From positions 1 through 55,778 of the IMG/VR virus record IMGVR_UViG_3300008107_000217: DNA of 55,778 nucleotides; one strand, given 5' to 3'. Positions 1 to 8,076 of the stretch are shown here, one piece after another. Position numbers and translations under genes: made by a program. How positions within the stretch are numbered: position 1 is the first letter of the stretch; every line of letters begins with the position of its first letter. The DNA is from a virus. Under the pieces are notes generated by a model that was not told where the DNA came from, did not search any database, and saw nothing but the letters and a program-made list of their open reading frames with translations.

Positions 1-720
1 TATTGCATAATCTTTTAACAACTTAAGAAACTTTACTTTCTTTTCAATTGATGCTTCTTTTAGTAAAGGTCTAGCTTGTTTAATCATCTCTGCTAGTTTC
101 TTATTCTTTAATTGTTTAGCTGCTGGCACTTTGGGCTCCAAAACTGTTTTAGGTGTAGATTGCAAATATTGATCCAAGACTTGTTTGATTGTATCTTTGT
201 GGCTACTCTTAGGATATAACTGACTAATGATTTGTTCTTTATTTACATCGTCTGCATTAGTATACATGTCACGTACTTGTGATCCAGAATATACTTCTTG
301 ACCATTAACAGTAAAATCTTTTTTCTTTGTGACTAGTACATAAGCATTTTTACCATATGGATTACATTGGTCTAAACTGACAAATGGTTGGAAGTATGCG
401 GGACTACCATCTTTTTTAGTGTATGGCATAGGGTCACGCTCACTACGTACTAATACAAATATATCTTTTGCAGGGTCAAATATTTCTAAAATTTCTTTAG
501 GATTGAGCGGCTGCCTTACTTCAACAAACGCATCTCTAACACCTGCTTGTTGTGCTAGAAACTTCTTTACTTTAAAAGGAATAGGTCGTTGTTTAACATC
601 ATTGCTGGCGGCAACAAAGAATTCAGCATCAGGAAAGGCACGTTTAGCCTCTACATAACTGCTCAAATGTCCTGCATGAAAGGGTTGAAACCCTCCACCA
701 TAAACAACAACTACCGCCAT
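1..720 (-). CDS. Nucleotidyltransferase-fold protein (cytidylyl/NMN-adenylyltransferase-like), 3' end outside the window
   Basis: The frame is open from ATG at 720 to the window edge (240 codons, no stop), so the C terminus is missing. Residues 7-19 read YGGGFQPFHAGHL, the nucleotide-binding HxGH motif of the HIGH/nucleotidyltransferase superfamily (pantetheine-phosphate and NMN adenylyltransferases, cytidylyltransferases). A later YSGSQVRDMY matches the second superfamily motif (ISxTxxR type). Such enzymes transfer a nucleotide from NTP to a phosphorylated acceptor. In T4-like phages related proteins are sometimes linked to NAD salvage, but the acceptor cannot be told here. The visible tail is Lys-rich and helical. 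It follows the 111-residue gene with only one base between. Fold assignment is firm, substrate is not. Confidence 0.8.
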   Translation of the reverse strand, partial: MAVVVVYGGGFQPFHAGHLSSYVEAKRAFPDAEFFVAASNDVKQRPIPFKVKKFLAQQAGVRDAFVEVRQPLNPKEILEIFDPAKDIFVLVRSERDPMPYTKKDGSPAYFQPFVSLDQCNPYGKNAYVLVTKKKDFTVNGQEVYSGSQVRDMYTNADDVNKEQIISQLYPKSSHKDTIKQVLDQYLQSTPKTVLEPKVPAAKQLKNKKLAEMIKQARPLLKEASIEKKVKFLKLLKDYAI

Positions 721-721
721 T

Positions 722-1057
722 TTAGTATGCTACCTTAACGTTATCAATTAACCCATTAGTAAACCCGGCGGCTATAGCACGTAAGTATGTAAAATTACCA
801 CGTATATTTGTAAAACTTCTTTGAGTTAAATTAGTACCATTAATAGTATATATGTTAATCCAATCAGTAGCAGAAGGCTCATCTACTATTGTAGCTTGTA
901 TTATAATAAGACCTGTGAAATTAGTCAAACTCCATGAGAATGTTTGATAGTTATGATTTATGTAATAGCCCGCTCCGGGTTGTGCAGTACCTGTCACATT
1001 AGGCCCCGACGTATGCGGCGTCTGTGGTAATAATGTTATTGTAGTAACTTGGCTCAT
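722..1057 (-). CDS. Small beta-rich virion-type protein
   Basis: The 111 residues are rich in Thr, Asn and aromatic residues and nearly free of Lys, as in secreted or virion beta-sandwich proteins. The second half (a Trp-containing strand, then TNGLIDNVKVAY at the end) looks like the C-terminal domain of the BppU-like protein at 50747-51508, which also has D-W-[YI]-N-I, a GY/NFTYLRA-like segment and a terminal beta strand. That suggests a shared discoidin-like or carbohydrate-binding sandwich, which is inference only. The start overlaps the stop of the 54-residue gene upstream as TAATG, so the two are translationally coupled. Exact function unknown. Confidence 0.6.
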   Translation of the reverse strand: MSQVTTITLLPQTPHTSGPNVTGTAQPGAGYYINHNYQTFSWSLTNFTGLIIIQATIVDEPSATDWINIYTINGTNLTQRSFTNIRGNFTYLRAIAAGFTNGLIDNVKVAY

Positions 1058-1221
1058 TATGCGCTTTCTACTTCAACAACAACGGAATCGCCTACTAATT
1101 CTTGGGCGACTTGTTCTAATGCAGCCTGAATTTCAGCACTAGTTATGCTAGTACCTTCATCACTGTCCTTAACTATTCTGCTAAATTTGATGACTAATAC
1201 ATCTTCGACAATCTTTGCCAT
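1057..1221 (-). CDS. 54-residue conserved-type small protein
   Basis: A short ORF begins MAKIVEDVLVIKFSRIVKDS and ends in VVVEVESA. It fills the gap between the late-type promoter at 1246-1253 and the 111-residue gene, with which it shares the TAATG stop/start overlap. An AGGG sequence lies a few bases before the ATG. The predicted form is beta strand, helix (AEIQAALEQVAQEL), beta strand. No function can be given. The spacing, ribosome site and coding pattern support a real gene. Confidence 0.65.
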   Translation of the reverse strand: MAKIVEDVLVIKFSRIVKDSDEGTSITSAEIQAALEQVAQELVGDSVVVEVESA

Positions 1222-1245
1222 GGTATATACCCTATTGTAATAGAG

Positions 1246-1253
1246 TATTTATC
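1246..1253 (-). promoter_or_regulatory. Late-type promoter GATAAATA
   Basis: The minus strand reads GATAAATACTC about 25 bases before the 54-residue gene. It matches the T4 late consensus TATAAATA apart from the first base, and the same box with a following C recurs before most structural genes in the window. Confidence 0.65.
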
Positions 1254-1256
1254 ATT

Positions 1257-1985
1257 TTAGATAGGTTCAGGTCGTTTTTCTAATTTGTAGCGTTTTCCTA
1301 AAAATTCACCATGCATTAATGATAGATAACTTAACACGCTTTCATCATCATAATCAATGAAATGATTAGGATTAGTAAATCTATAACGCCAACTCCAATG
1401 AGGTGATGTACCGTCAGTAGACCCTTTTACCCAATATTTTAAAGACGGGCTAGGATGTAATCCCGAAATACGGTTGAATAAATCATTCAGTTGTATAGCA
1501 AAATTATTTTCAACTTTTTTAGATTTTAGATATACTCTGAATCTATGTTTGGGGTTATTGACAAAAGACTTTACCCCTATAAAATTGCTAGTTTGTACTT
1601 CGGTATAATCATAATATATTCCCGGTTTAATGGTCTCAACAGTTTTTAACAAACTTAAATCATTACTAAAAAATGCTATTTTATTATGTTCTACTCTAAC
1701 TGTTCCTGCAACGTTTTCTTTGAAAGAATTGCGAAGTTCTATAAACAGTTTAAGAGCTTCTAAGTTAAAAGTTACAACAGGTAAATCTTCTTTTCTGATT
1801 TTTTTCCAACCTGTGGTAGCGTTATATCGCTTTATTAAACCCTCAATATTTTTTTCATATGTGGCATATCTTATACCCTCTATAGTGAATCGTACTCTAT
1901 ACTTATATTTACCATAGTAATTATCATCTCGGTAATCGAAAAAATCAATACCCGGAACGTCACTGACTGATTTCAATAATCCCAT
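1257..1985 (-). CDS. Protein of unknown function (about 242 aa)
   Basis: Not recognised. I use ATG 1985; a GTG at 1991 would add two residues. Either start lies inside the last codons of clpA (overlap about 26 bases), so it is probably coupled to ClpA. Two basic aromatic segments (YKYRVRFTIEGIRYATY near the N terminus and KHRFRVYLKSKKV in the middle) resemble each other and may be repeats of one beta-rich domain. The C-terminal part is rich in W, Y, H and F (YWVKGSTDG, HWSWRYRF, NHFIDYDDESVLSYLSLMHG), followed by a basic tail. No signal peptide, membrane segment or classic catalytic motif is visible. Position suggests cooperation with the DnaJ/ClpA pair, which is inference only. Confidence 0.6.
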   Translation of the reverse strand: MGLLKSVSDVPGIDFFDYRDDNYYGKYKYRVRFTIEGIRYATYEKNIEGLIKRYNATTGWKKIRKEDLPVVTFNLEALKLFIELRNSFKENVAGTVRVEHNKIAFFSNDLSLLKTVETIKPGIYYDYTEVQTSNFIGVKSFVNNPKHRFRVYLKSKKVENNFAIQLNDLFNRISGLHPSPSLKYWVKGSTDGTSPHWSWRYRFTNPNHFIDYDDESVLSYLSLMHGEFLGKRYKLEKRPEPI

Positions 1986-4236
1986 TCTCACCCACCGTTG
2001 CTGTTAATTTAGGTTGTACATCAAACATAATCTTGTAATCTACTAAATTGATATTGATATGTGCACCTTTGATTCTATCAAATAGAATCTTCTTACTTAA
2101 AGGAACTCTAATAAGTTCATCAATTTTTCTACTCAATGGTCTAGCACCCATCTTGCTATCATATCCATGCTCTGCTAGATATTCTACTACAGGTTCAGTC
2201 AGATTGATTGTGATGTCGTTATTTTCTTTTAACGATTTCTTCAACTCATCGGTAAACTTGATAACAATCTTCTTAATAGCCAACATATCAAGTTTAGTGA
2301 ACTTACATATCATATCTAACCGATTACGGAACTCTGGTTTGAAGAACTCTTTTAATGCTCGGTCATCATCACCTGTACGTTCTTGATTACCAAACCCGAT
2401 CTGATTTCGTTCACTATCACTTGCACCTAAATTACTTGTTAAGATAATGATAGTATTCTTGCAGTTAACTTCTTTACCATTAGATCCGGTAATACGTCCT
2501 TCGTCTAACATCTGCAAGAAGATATTAAATATATCAGGATGAGCTTTTTCAACTTCATCAAACAACAATATACTGTGAGGATTCTTGCTCAAGTCATTAA
2601 TCAATCGTCCACCTGATACTTGGCTATCATTGAATCCAACATAACCCGGTGGGGGACCAATCAAACTAGAAACTGAATACTTCTCTGAATACTCTGACAT
2701 ATCATATTTGAGTAAGGGCATATCTAAACTACTACTCAATAATCTAGCTAGTTCAGTTTTACCTGTACCAGTCGGGCCTAAGAACAAAAAACTACTCATT
2801 GGTCGTGTTTGATTACCGATACCTGCAAACGACACATAGATACGCTCAAGTACTTTATCAACTGTATCTTCTTGACCATAAAGCTTATTCTTAATGTTAG
2901 CTTCTAAACTAAAGATACGTTCATAACTATCACTGTTTAGTTTATCAGCAGGAACTTTAGTCATGCGTTCAACTTGTTCATATACTAACTCTTTTGTAAT
3001 ATCTACTTGTTGATTACCTAATACACGTTGTTTGGCACAAGCCGCGTCAATCAAATCTATGGATTTGTCAGGATTCTTACGGTCATGCATATAACGTGTA
3101 GCACTATCAACTGCCGCTGTAATTGCATCATCGGTAATGTTTACTGAGTGGAAGTCATTCAATCGTGTGCTTAGACCTTTAAGGATACGAATAGTAGAAT
3201 CACGATCCGGCTCATCTACGCCCACACGATAGAATCTACGCATCAATGCACGATCCTTCTCAAATGATTCATAGTACTCTTCCCAAGTAGTGCTAGCAAT
3301 AACTTTCAAGTTACCTTTAGTAATAGCCGGTTTAATCATGTTAGCAAAGTCAACACTACCATTGTTAGCTGAACCACTGCCTTTCATAGTATGCGCTTCA
3401 TCAATGAATAGTACTGCTTTCTTTTTAGTAACTAATGCTTCTAGTACCGATTTAATCTTTTCTTCAAAGTCACCACGATATTTAGAACCAGCAAGTAATG
3501 ATCCCACTTCAAGCGAATACAACTCATGATCCTTTAAGAACTTGGGTACCTCATCGTTGATGATTTTACTTGCTAGACCTTCTGCAATTGCAGTTTTACC
3601 TACACCAGGATCACCTACCATCAATACATTTGATTTAAATCGTTTAGCAAGAACGTTAACTATGTCATCTACTTCTTTAGTACGACCTATCATTGGTTCA
3701 AGTTTACCTTGACGGGCCAAATCAGTTAAGTTGGTTGTATATTCTTCCAAGATTTCATCAGCCCGATCGGTAGTTAATGGTGCTTCGCCTTCATTGTTTT
3801 TGTAGTATTTTTGCCAGAATGGTATAAATTCGTTTTTATTAATACCATACTTTAAGAAGAAGTAATGTGCGTGTGTATTTGTTTCGTTACTGATGCTAAG
3901 ATACAAATCAATAGTTGTAACAAATTTACGACCAGTAAACAATACTTGTGTTACCGAACGATTCATTACACGTTCTAAGCTATTTGTTTTACGTGGTTGA
4001 ATTTCTTGTTCAATATCAGAAGATGCTTCAATACTACGTTGGTTATCTAGGTATCCACTTACATCTTTAACCATAGTTGCAGTATCAACTCCAAAGTCGT
4101 CTAAAACTTTACTAAAGGGTGAATATGTTATTAGAGACAATAATAAATGTTCAATAGTGCAATATTCATGTCTACGAACTTTTGCTAGGCCTATTGCCTG
4201 TTCAATAATATGTTCAATTTCTGGGCTATGATTCAT
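1960..4236 (-). CDS. clpA: ClpA-like AAA+ protease unfoldase subunit
   Basis: The 758-residue protein has the complete Hsp100/ClpA plan: Clp N domain (IEHIIEQAIGLAKVRRHEY), AAA-1 with Walker A GDPGVGKTAIAEG and Walker B VLFIDEAH, pore loop KYRG, then AAA-2 with Walker A GPTGTGKTELAR, DEVEKAHPD, pore loop GYVG and arginine finger FRNRLD. There is no ClpB-type middle coiled coil. The tripeptide I-G-F at residues 613-615 lies where ClpA and ClpX carry the IGL/IGF loop that docks ClpP, so it is predicted to feed substrates to a host ClpP. No clpP is in the window. It follows dnaJ by 18 bases with an AGAGGTAA ribosome site and is presumably co-transcribed from the promoter at 5026-5053. Confidence 0.95.
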   Translation of the reverse strand: MNHSPEIEHIIEQAIGLAKVRRHEYCTIEHLLLSLITYSPFSKVLDDFGVDTATMVKDVSGYLDNQRSIEASSDIEQEIQPRKTNSLERVMNRSVTQVLFTGRKFVTTIDLYLSISNETNTHAHYFFLKYGINKNEFIPFWQKYYKNNEGEAPLTTDRADEILEEYTTNLTDLARQGKLEPMIGRTKEVDDIVNVLAKRFKSNVLMVGDPGVGKTAIAEGLASKIINDEVPKFLKDHELYSLEVGSLLAGSKYRGDFEEKIKSVLEALVTKKKAVLFIDEAHTMKGSGSANNGSVDFANMIKPAITKGNLKVIASTTWEEYYESFEKDRALMRRFYRVGVDEPDRDSTIRILKGLSTRLNDFHSVNITDDAITAAVDSATRYMHDRKNPDKSIDLIDAACAKQRVLGNQQVDITKELVYEQVERMTKVPADKLNSDSYERIFSLEANIKNKLYGQEDTVDKVLERIYVSFAGIGNQTRPMSSFLFLGPTGTGKTELARLLSSSLDMPLLKYDMSEYSEKYSVSSLIGPPPGYVGFNDSQVSGGRLINDLSKNPHSILLFDEVEKAHPDIFNIFLQMLDEGRITGSNGKEVNCKNTIIILTSNLGASDSERNQIGFGNQERTGDDDRALKEFFKPEFRNRLDMICKFTKLDMLAIKKIVIKFTDELKKSLKENNDITINLTEPVVEYLAEHGYDSKMGARPLSRKIDELIRVPLSKKILFDRIKGAHININLVDYKIMFDVQPKLTATVGENGIIEISQ

Positions 4237-4254
4237 TATGTTACCTCTTTTAAG

Positions 4255-5019
4255 TTATTTACTAGCAATAATGCTATTAGTGATAGAACTGTCAATTATA
4301 TCAGGAATGAATGGATCAAGCAAGATCATTTGGTCCCCTGCTATACCATTTCTAATTAAACCCTGTCCCGAAATACGTAGTAAACTTCCAGGTTGTGTTT
4401 TTGGGTTAACTGTTACTGCTAAAGTTTTACCACTGATAGTAGTAAACTCAAAGCTATCACCTACGATTAGATCCAAAACACTTATTTTGTGTGTAGAGTA
4501 CAAGTTCATACCTCTTCTTTCAAATTTATGATGAGGTTTAACTCTAAACTCTACTATAAGTATAGCGTTAGGAAGCATATTTTCATAGCGTATTTGTTGA
4601 CCGTTTTCTATACCTTGTGGTATTTCTACCCTTATGGTTTGGTTAAGGTTATTACCATTGAAATGTAATACCTGTTCTCCGCTAGTGTACACCTGTTCCA
4701 ATGATATCCATACATCGGTTTTGTAGGTTGGATTAGAAGGTTGTTGTCTCTGACTAAACATTTGACCGAATAAATCGTTGATGTTAAATCCTTGGTTAGA
4801 GAAGTGAAATCCACCGGGGAAACCTTGTGCATGTGGATTGTCATAGTCTTGTTTTTTCTGCGGGTTGCTTAATGTGTCATATGCTACTTGAATTTTTTGG
4901 AACTGGGCAGTATCACCGCCCTTATCCGGGTGATGAATACTTGCAAGTCTACGATATGCTTTTTTTACTTCGTCAGGAGTAGCGTTTTTTGCTACCCCTA
5001 AAATTTGATAATGATCCAT
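4255..5019 (-). CDS. dnaJ: DnaJ-type co-chaperone (type II, no zinc domain)
   Basis: The 254 residues start with a full J domain (MDHYQILGVAKNATPDEVKK, HPD near residue 31, then Y-D-x-L-S). A Gly/Phe-rich stretch follows (GFPGGFHFSNQGFNINDLFG) and then two beta-barrel substrate-binding domains. The CxxCxGxG zinc repeats of type I DnaJ are missing, as in CbpA. The J domain activates the host DnaK; no DnaK is in the window. It is the first gene of an operon with clpA. The promoter -10 box lies only six bases before the ATG, so the mRNA should be leaderless or nearly so. Confidence 0.92.
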   Translation of the reverse strand: MDHYQILGVAKNATPDEVKKAYRRLASIHHPDKGGDTAQFQKIQVAYDTLSNPQKKQDYDNPHAQGFPGGFHFSNQGFNINDLFGQMFSQRQQPSNPTYKTDVWISLEQVYTSGEQVLHFNGNNLNQTIRVEIPQGIENGQQIRYENMLPNAILIVEFRVKPHHKFERRGMNLYSTHKISVLDLIVGDSFEFTTISGKTLAVTVNPKTQPGSLLRISGQGLIRNGIAGDQMILLDPFIPDIIDSSITNSIIASK

Positions 5020-5025
5020 CAGATA

Positions 5026-5053
5026 ATTATAACACCTTAGTGTTAAAAGTCAA
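5026..5053 (-). promoter_or_regulatory. Host-type promoter TTGACT-16-TATAAT before dnaJ
   Basis: On the minus strand TTGACT (5053-5048) and TATAAT (5031-5026) are separated by 16 bases. Six bases separate the -10 box from the ATG at 5019, so the expected transcript start falls at or next to the start codon. No Shine-Dalgarno can fit in such a transcript. Confidence 0.75.
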
Positions 5054-5054
5054 A

Positions 5055-5663
5055 TTAAGATTTACCCTCAATTTTTTCTTTTGTTCTACCGTACGCGGCG
5101 ATACCTAGAACTGCACCCATAGCAATGTGGTAAAGACCAGCACCCTGTAATGTTAATGGTTGCCACTGGCTTGTTACTGAACCTTTACTTAATGCTTGTA
5201 ATAAACTCCATAATACCGGGAATATAACAAAGTCAACTGTACAAGTTAACATATATACCCAGCCCATAACTGGACGCCATTTTTTGTTAATCCAATCAGT
5301 ATTGTCATTAGCTACTAATACGTCTGCCCCTTGTGCGGCATTTGATCCTGCTTGTGTAAGATTTGGTGTCGATCCAGATGAATTCGCTCCCGCTCCAAAG
5401 TTTGAATTGCTACCAAAGCCGCCTCTGCTGCCATATGGTTGTGATCCAAAATTGTTTGTGGTTGGTGAACCAAATGAGCCAAAGTCTCCTGTTGAACTAC
5501 CGATTGCTGATGTACTGAATGCATTACTTGAACCTCCAAAACTACTATTTTTCGAGAACTCACTAACAGTAGGATCTGCCGCTAATTGCTCATAGTGATC
5601 GTCATCTTTTGCAATTGTATTGTCTTGTGGTCCCGATTTTCTTGCTAGTAGCGTTTGCGCCAT
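5055..5663 (-). CDS. Putative holin, GTA-holin-like with three membrane segments
   Basis: The first 120 of 202 residues are disordered and rich in Gly, Ser, Asn and Phe (SFGGSSNAF, GGFGSNSNFGAG). The last 80 carry three hydrophobic helices beginning at KWRPVMGWVYML, through FVIFPVLWSLL and LTLQGAGLYHIAMGAVLGIAAYG, with a short charged tail. This matches the 3-TM holin family of gene transfer agents and T4-like marine phages. A holin forms the membrane lesion that lets the endolysin (14403-15026 here) reach the wall. The Gly/Ser-rich N-terminal extension is unusual. It overlaps neither neighbour and has an AAGGAG site. Confidence 0.72.
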   Translation of the reverse strand: MAQTLLARKSGPQDNTIAKDDDHYEQLAADPTVSEFSKNSSFGGSSNAFSTSAIGSSTGDFGSFGSPTTNNFGSQPYGSRGGFGSNSNFGAGANSSGSTPNLTQAGSNAAQGADVLVANDNTDWINKKWRPVMGWVYMLTCTVDFVIFPVLWSLLQALSKGSVTSQWQPLTLQGAGLYHIAMGAVLGIAAYGRTKEKIEGKS

Positions 5664-5673
5664 TATGTTCTCC

Positions 5674-6213
5674 TTATAATCCAGCTTTTGCTATAAAATC
5701 TTTTAGTATGTTATCTTTTTCAAAATACACATTGTGCGGTTCTAATCCAGCACGACTACGCATCTCATTGAGATCCGTTTCTTTTAATTTTCTATACTCA
5801 TGTGGACTTAGTATTATTTTAGATTTTAATAATTCCACAGTAACTTCATGTTCTTCTTCGTCAATGATTACAGACCAATCTTTTAAAGAAAGATCAGTTA
5901 ATGTATCCATATCTTCTATCATTTCAATAATACGTTCAGGTGTTCTTGTTCTACGATCCATTTCAACAAATACTAAATATTTGCCTGGACTTACTTCACC
6001 TTCGCTTGTTTGTGCATCTAGTACATAGTCATAACCACGCTCTAACCAATCTACTAAATCTTCTGCAACTTGTTTGCCCTTAACCGTGAAAGTCACTGTA
6101 ACGATTTCGTCATCATCGCCCATTTTAGCTTCATACTTATCTATTGTTGCTATAGGTACTACCATGTTTTCTAAATCATGGTAATCTAATGTTTCATTAA
6201 TAATTTTTCTCAT
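5674..6213 (-). CDS. Conserved T4-like phage protein, probably virion-associated
   Basis: The 179 residues begin MRKIINETLDYHDLENMVVP. It is a soluble alpha/beta protein with a central segment SEGEVSPGKYLVFVEMDRRT and a C-terminal LSPHEYRKLKETDLNEMR. I recognise this pattern from conserved hypothetical proteins of marine T4-like phages but know no assigned role. Its ATG overlaps the stop of the 209-residue gene upstream, so the two are a coupled pair. No catalytic motif or membrane segment is seen. Confidence 0.65.
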   Translation of the reverse strand: MRKIINETLDYHDLENMVVPIATIDKYEAKMGDDDEIVTVTFTVKGKQVAEDLVDWLERGYDYVLDAQTSEGEVSPGKYLVFVEMDRRTRTPERIIEMIEDMDTLTDLSLKDWSVIIDEEEHEVTVELLKSKIILSPHEYRKLKETDLNEMRSRAGLEPHNVYFEKDNILKDFIAKAGL

Positions 6214-6842
6214 TATAGACCTCCGCCTAGGGGAATTTGTCCGCCTACTGGTAATGCAGGTCCTCCGGGTGCTGGCATGCCTCCCATTTGATCTGCGGGT
6301 GCTCTGCCCTCTTCACCCTCTAAACCTTCTTTATCTAAATCATCATCGTATGCACTATCTAGTTCTTCTAGGTCAATAGTTTGGTCTGCTAAATCAATAC
6401 TACCCTCACGGATATCATTCATCAATTCTCTAGGGATTTCAATTCTAACTAACCAAACCATGCGCTCAGTTAGTTTAGGGTAATGTGTTCCTGGTTTATA
6501 GTCTTCAGGAGTCTTTATATCTACTGGTACTTTAATTGTAGTTTTCTTAAACTGTATAGTGCATCCTAAATTTATTAAACGTTTGCCACCTCTTGGGTCT
6601 GGCATTAGTTTTTCAGGATACATAAAAATGCAAGAAACACTATATCGTTTACTGTCCGGACCGTCTACTAGTTCACCTAGTCCCCAGTTTTTGTATGCAT
6701 ACAAGTCAGCTTCATCCAAAACACGTTCAAAATCTAATAAAGTGTTAATGGAAGCATCACTGGTATATATACCCTTGACAGTATCTATAATACTAGGGTA
6801 ATCAATGTTGGTAAAGAAATCGTCTGCTGGAAGTTTGCTCAT
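6213..6842 (-). CDS. Conserved T4-like phage protein paired with the previous gene
   Basis: The 209 residues have an ordered N-terminal domain (DYPSIIDTVKGIYTS, FERVLDEADLYAYKNWGLGE, MPDPRGGKRLINLGC, YKPGTHYPKL) and a disordered tail, acidic first (SAYDDDLDKEGLEGEE), then Pro/Gly-rich. The family is familiar from marine T4-like phages, role unknown. The start codon is six bases from the late-type box at 6849-6856 and lacks a Shine-Dalgarno site, so the late transcript should be leaderless. A second box at 6904-6911 could give a longer leader. Confidence 0.65.
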   Translation of the reverse strand: MSKLPADDFFTNIDYPSIIDTVKGIYTSDASINTLLDFERVLDEADLYAYKNWGLGELVDGPDSKRYSVSCIFMYPEKLMPDPRGGKRLINLGCTIQFKKTTIKVPVDIKTPEDYKPGTHYPKLTERMVWLVRIEIPRELMNDIREGSIDLADQTIDLEELDSAYDDDLDKEGLEGEEGRAPADQMGGMPAPGGPALPVGGQIPLGGGL

Positions 6843-6848
6843 AATTAG

Positions 6849-6856
6849 TATTTATC
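6849..6856 (-). promoter_or_regulatory. Late-type promoter GATAAATA, six bases before the ATG
   Basis: The minus strand reads GATAAATACTAATTATGAGC, so the ATG at 6842 lies six bases after the box. The expected transcript start is at or beside the ATG. Confidence 0.65.
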
Positions 6857-6903
6857 TTTTATCAACACATTGTATTGATAATCAAAAAACGGACTGAGCC
6901 TAA

Positions 6904-6911
6904 TATTTATC
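6904..6911 (-). promoter_or_regulatory. Second late-type promoter box upstream of the 209-residue gene
   Basis: The minus strand reads GCGATAAATATTAGG. It could give a leader of about 55 bases for the same operon. The 169-base gap to phoH otherwise holds only a weak plus-strand TTTTCA-17-TATATT candidate for phoH. Confidence 0.45.
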
Positions 6912-7011
6912 GCTTTTCATTACTTAAAAACTACTCTATATTGCATGATCCATATGGATGTAAATAGACTTGAGTGTTATGAGAACTCGGCTCGATACAA
7001 AGGAGAATACT

Positions 7012-7794
7012 TTGAGCAAACGCAAAACAGGCGCATTACGCAAACAAGAACAAGACACACGTTATTCACACAGTAAAAAACATGATCCACAAACATTCTA
7101 TAAACAAGAAAGCAAAACAATCAATTTTGACCAAAGTCGCATCAAACTAGACCGTAGACCGATACAACTGGTACCCAAATCTTTAAATCAAGAAAAATAC
7201 ATTCTAGCTCTTTTAGATAAAGATACTGATATAGTTGTGGTTGGAGGACCGGCTGGGACAGGTAAAACGTATCTTGCAATGCTGGCTGCTATTAAGTCAT
7301 TAAAAGCAGGTGAGGTAGATCGTATTATCTTAACACGCCCGGCAGTGGGTGTAGACGATGAAAAGCATGGATTCTTGCCAGGTGATCTTAATCAAAAGAT
7401 GGAACCATGGACAAGACCTTTACTTGATGTTTTACGTGAATATTATACGGCAGCGGAAATCGCCCACATGCTAGAAGAACAGATAGTTGAAATTGCACCC
7501 CTAGCATTCTGTCGAGGTCGAAACTTTAAAAATAGCTATATAATATTAGATGAAGCTCAAAATGCAACACCTGGTCAACTCAAAATGATTATGACTAGAA
7601 TCGGCGTTGGTAGTAAGATTGTAATTACTGGCGACATTGAACAAGCCGATAGAAAAACAGCCGACAATGGGCTACTAGACTTACAAAATCGATTGAGGAA
7701 GGGGGTGATTCCAGGGTTGCAACAGTGCCACTTTGAACTGAAAGATGTTCAAAGACACAAGATAATTGAGCATGTACTTAAATTGTACTTATAA
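7012..7794 (+). CDS. phoH: PhoH-like P-loop ATPase
   Basis: PhoH-family ATPase with Walker A GGPAGTGKTYLAML and Walker B SYIILDEAQNATPGQL, plus a C-terminal sensor region. The N terminus is short and very basic, unlike the KH-domain form of host PhoH. PhoH genes are common in marine phages and the role is still debated (RNA metabolism or phosphate-stress link). I chose TTG 7012 because AAAGGAG ends seven bases before it; the frame could be extended to ATG 6979 or TTG 6970, neither with a good ribosome site. It is the only plus-strand gene of this area and ends at a bidirectional terminator. Confidence 0.92.
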   Translation: MSKRKTGALRKQEQDTRYSHSKKHDPQTFYKQESKTINFDQSRIKLDRRPIQLVPKSLNQEKYILALLDKDTDIVVVGGPAGTGKTYLAMLAAIKSLKAGEVDRIILTRPAVGVDDEKHGFLPGDLNQKMEPWTRPLLDVLREYYTAAEIAHMLEEQIVEIAPLAFCRGRNFKNSYIILDEAQNATPGQLKMIMTRIGVGSKIVITGDIEQADRKTADNGLLDLQNRLRKGVIPGLQQCHFELKDVQRHKIIEHVLKLYL

Positions 7795-7818
7795 AAAAGA
7801 GGGCGAAAGCCCTCTTTT
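7795..7818. terminator. Bidirectional terminator with GAAA loop
   Basis: A 10-bp stem (AAAAGAGGGC / GCCCTCTTTT) closes a GAAA tetraloop. It has U-runs in both directions and lies between the convergent stops of phoH and the 83-residue gene. Confidence 0.9.
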
Positions 7819-8068
7819 ATGTTTTAGCTTCTGCTTCTAACCGTTCAATAATGTTAGGGTATAATTGCCTATAATAGGCATCTAACTTTTCCCAATCAGT
7901 ATCTACTTTCTTTCCTTCAATAACACACTTATCTACTCTCCGATTCTTGTAATCCATAATCACATTACAAGTCTGAATGTCATTTGGTCTAGTATTTTTA
8001 CTAACACTAACAACTTCATCGATCTGTCCACCTGCTTTGGTGGTATATGTAACTAAAAAATATCTCAT
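7817..8068 (-). CDS. Conserved small T4-like protein (83 aa)
   Basis: Begins MRYFLVTYTTKAGGQIDEVV and carries CNVIMDYKNRRVDKCVIEGK. The pattern (beta strand, conserved QTCNVI, KCVIEG, terminal helix) is known to me from hypothetical proteins of T4-like cyanophages. No function known. It sits eight bases downstream of the clamp-loader gene and probably shares its transcript; the stop codon lies within the right arm of the terminator. Confidence 0.65.
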   Translation of the reverse strand: MRYFLVTYTTKAGGQIDEVVSVSKNTRPNDIQTCNVIMDYKNRRVDKCVIEGKKVDTDWEKLDAYYRQLYPNIIERLEAEAKT

Positions 8069-8076
8069 GTTTTTCC

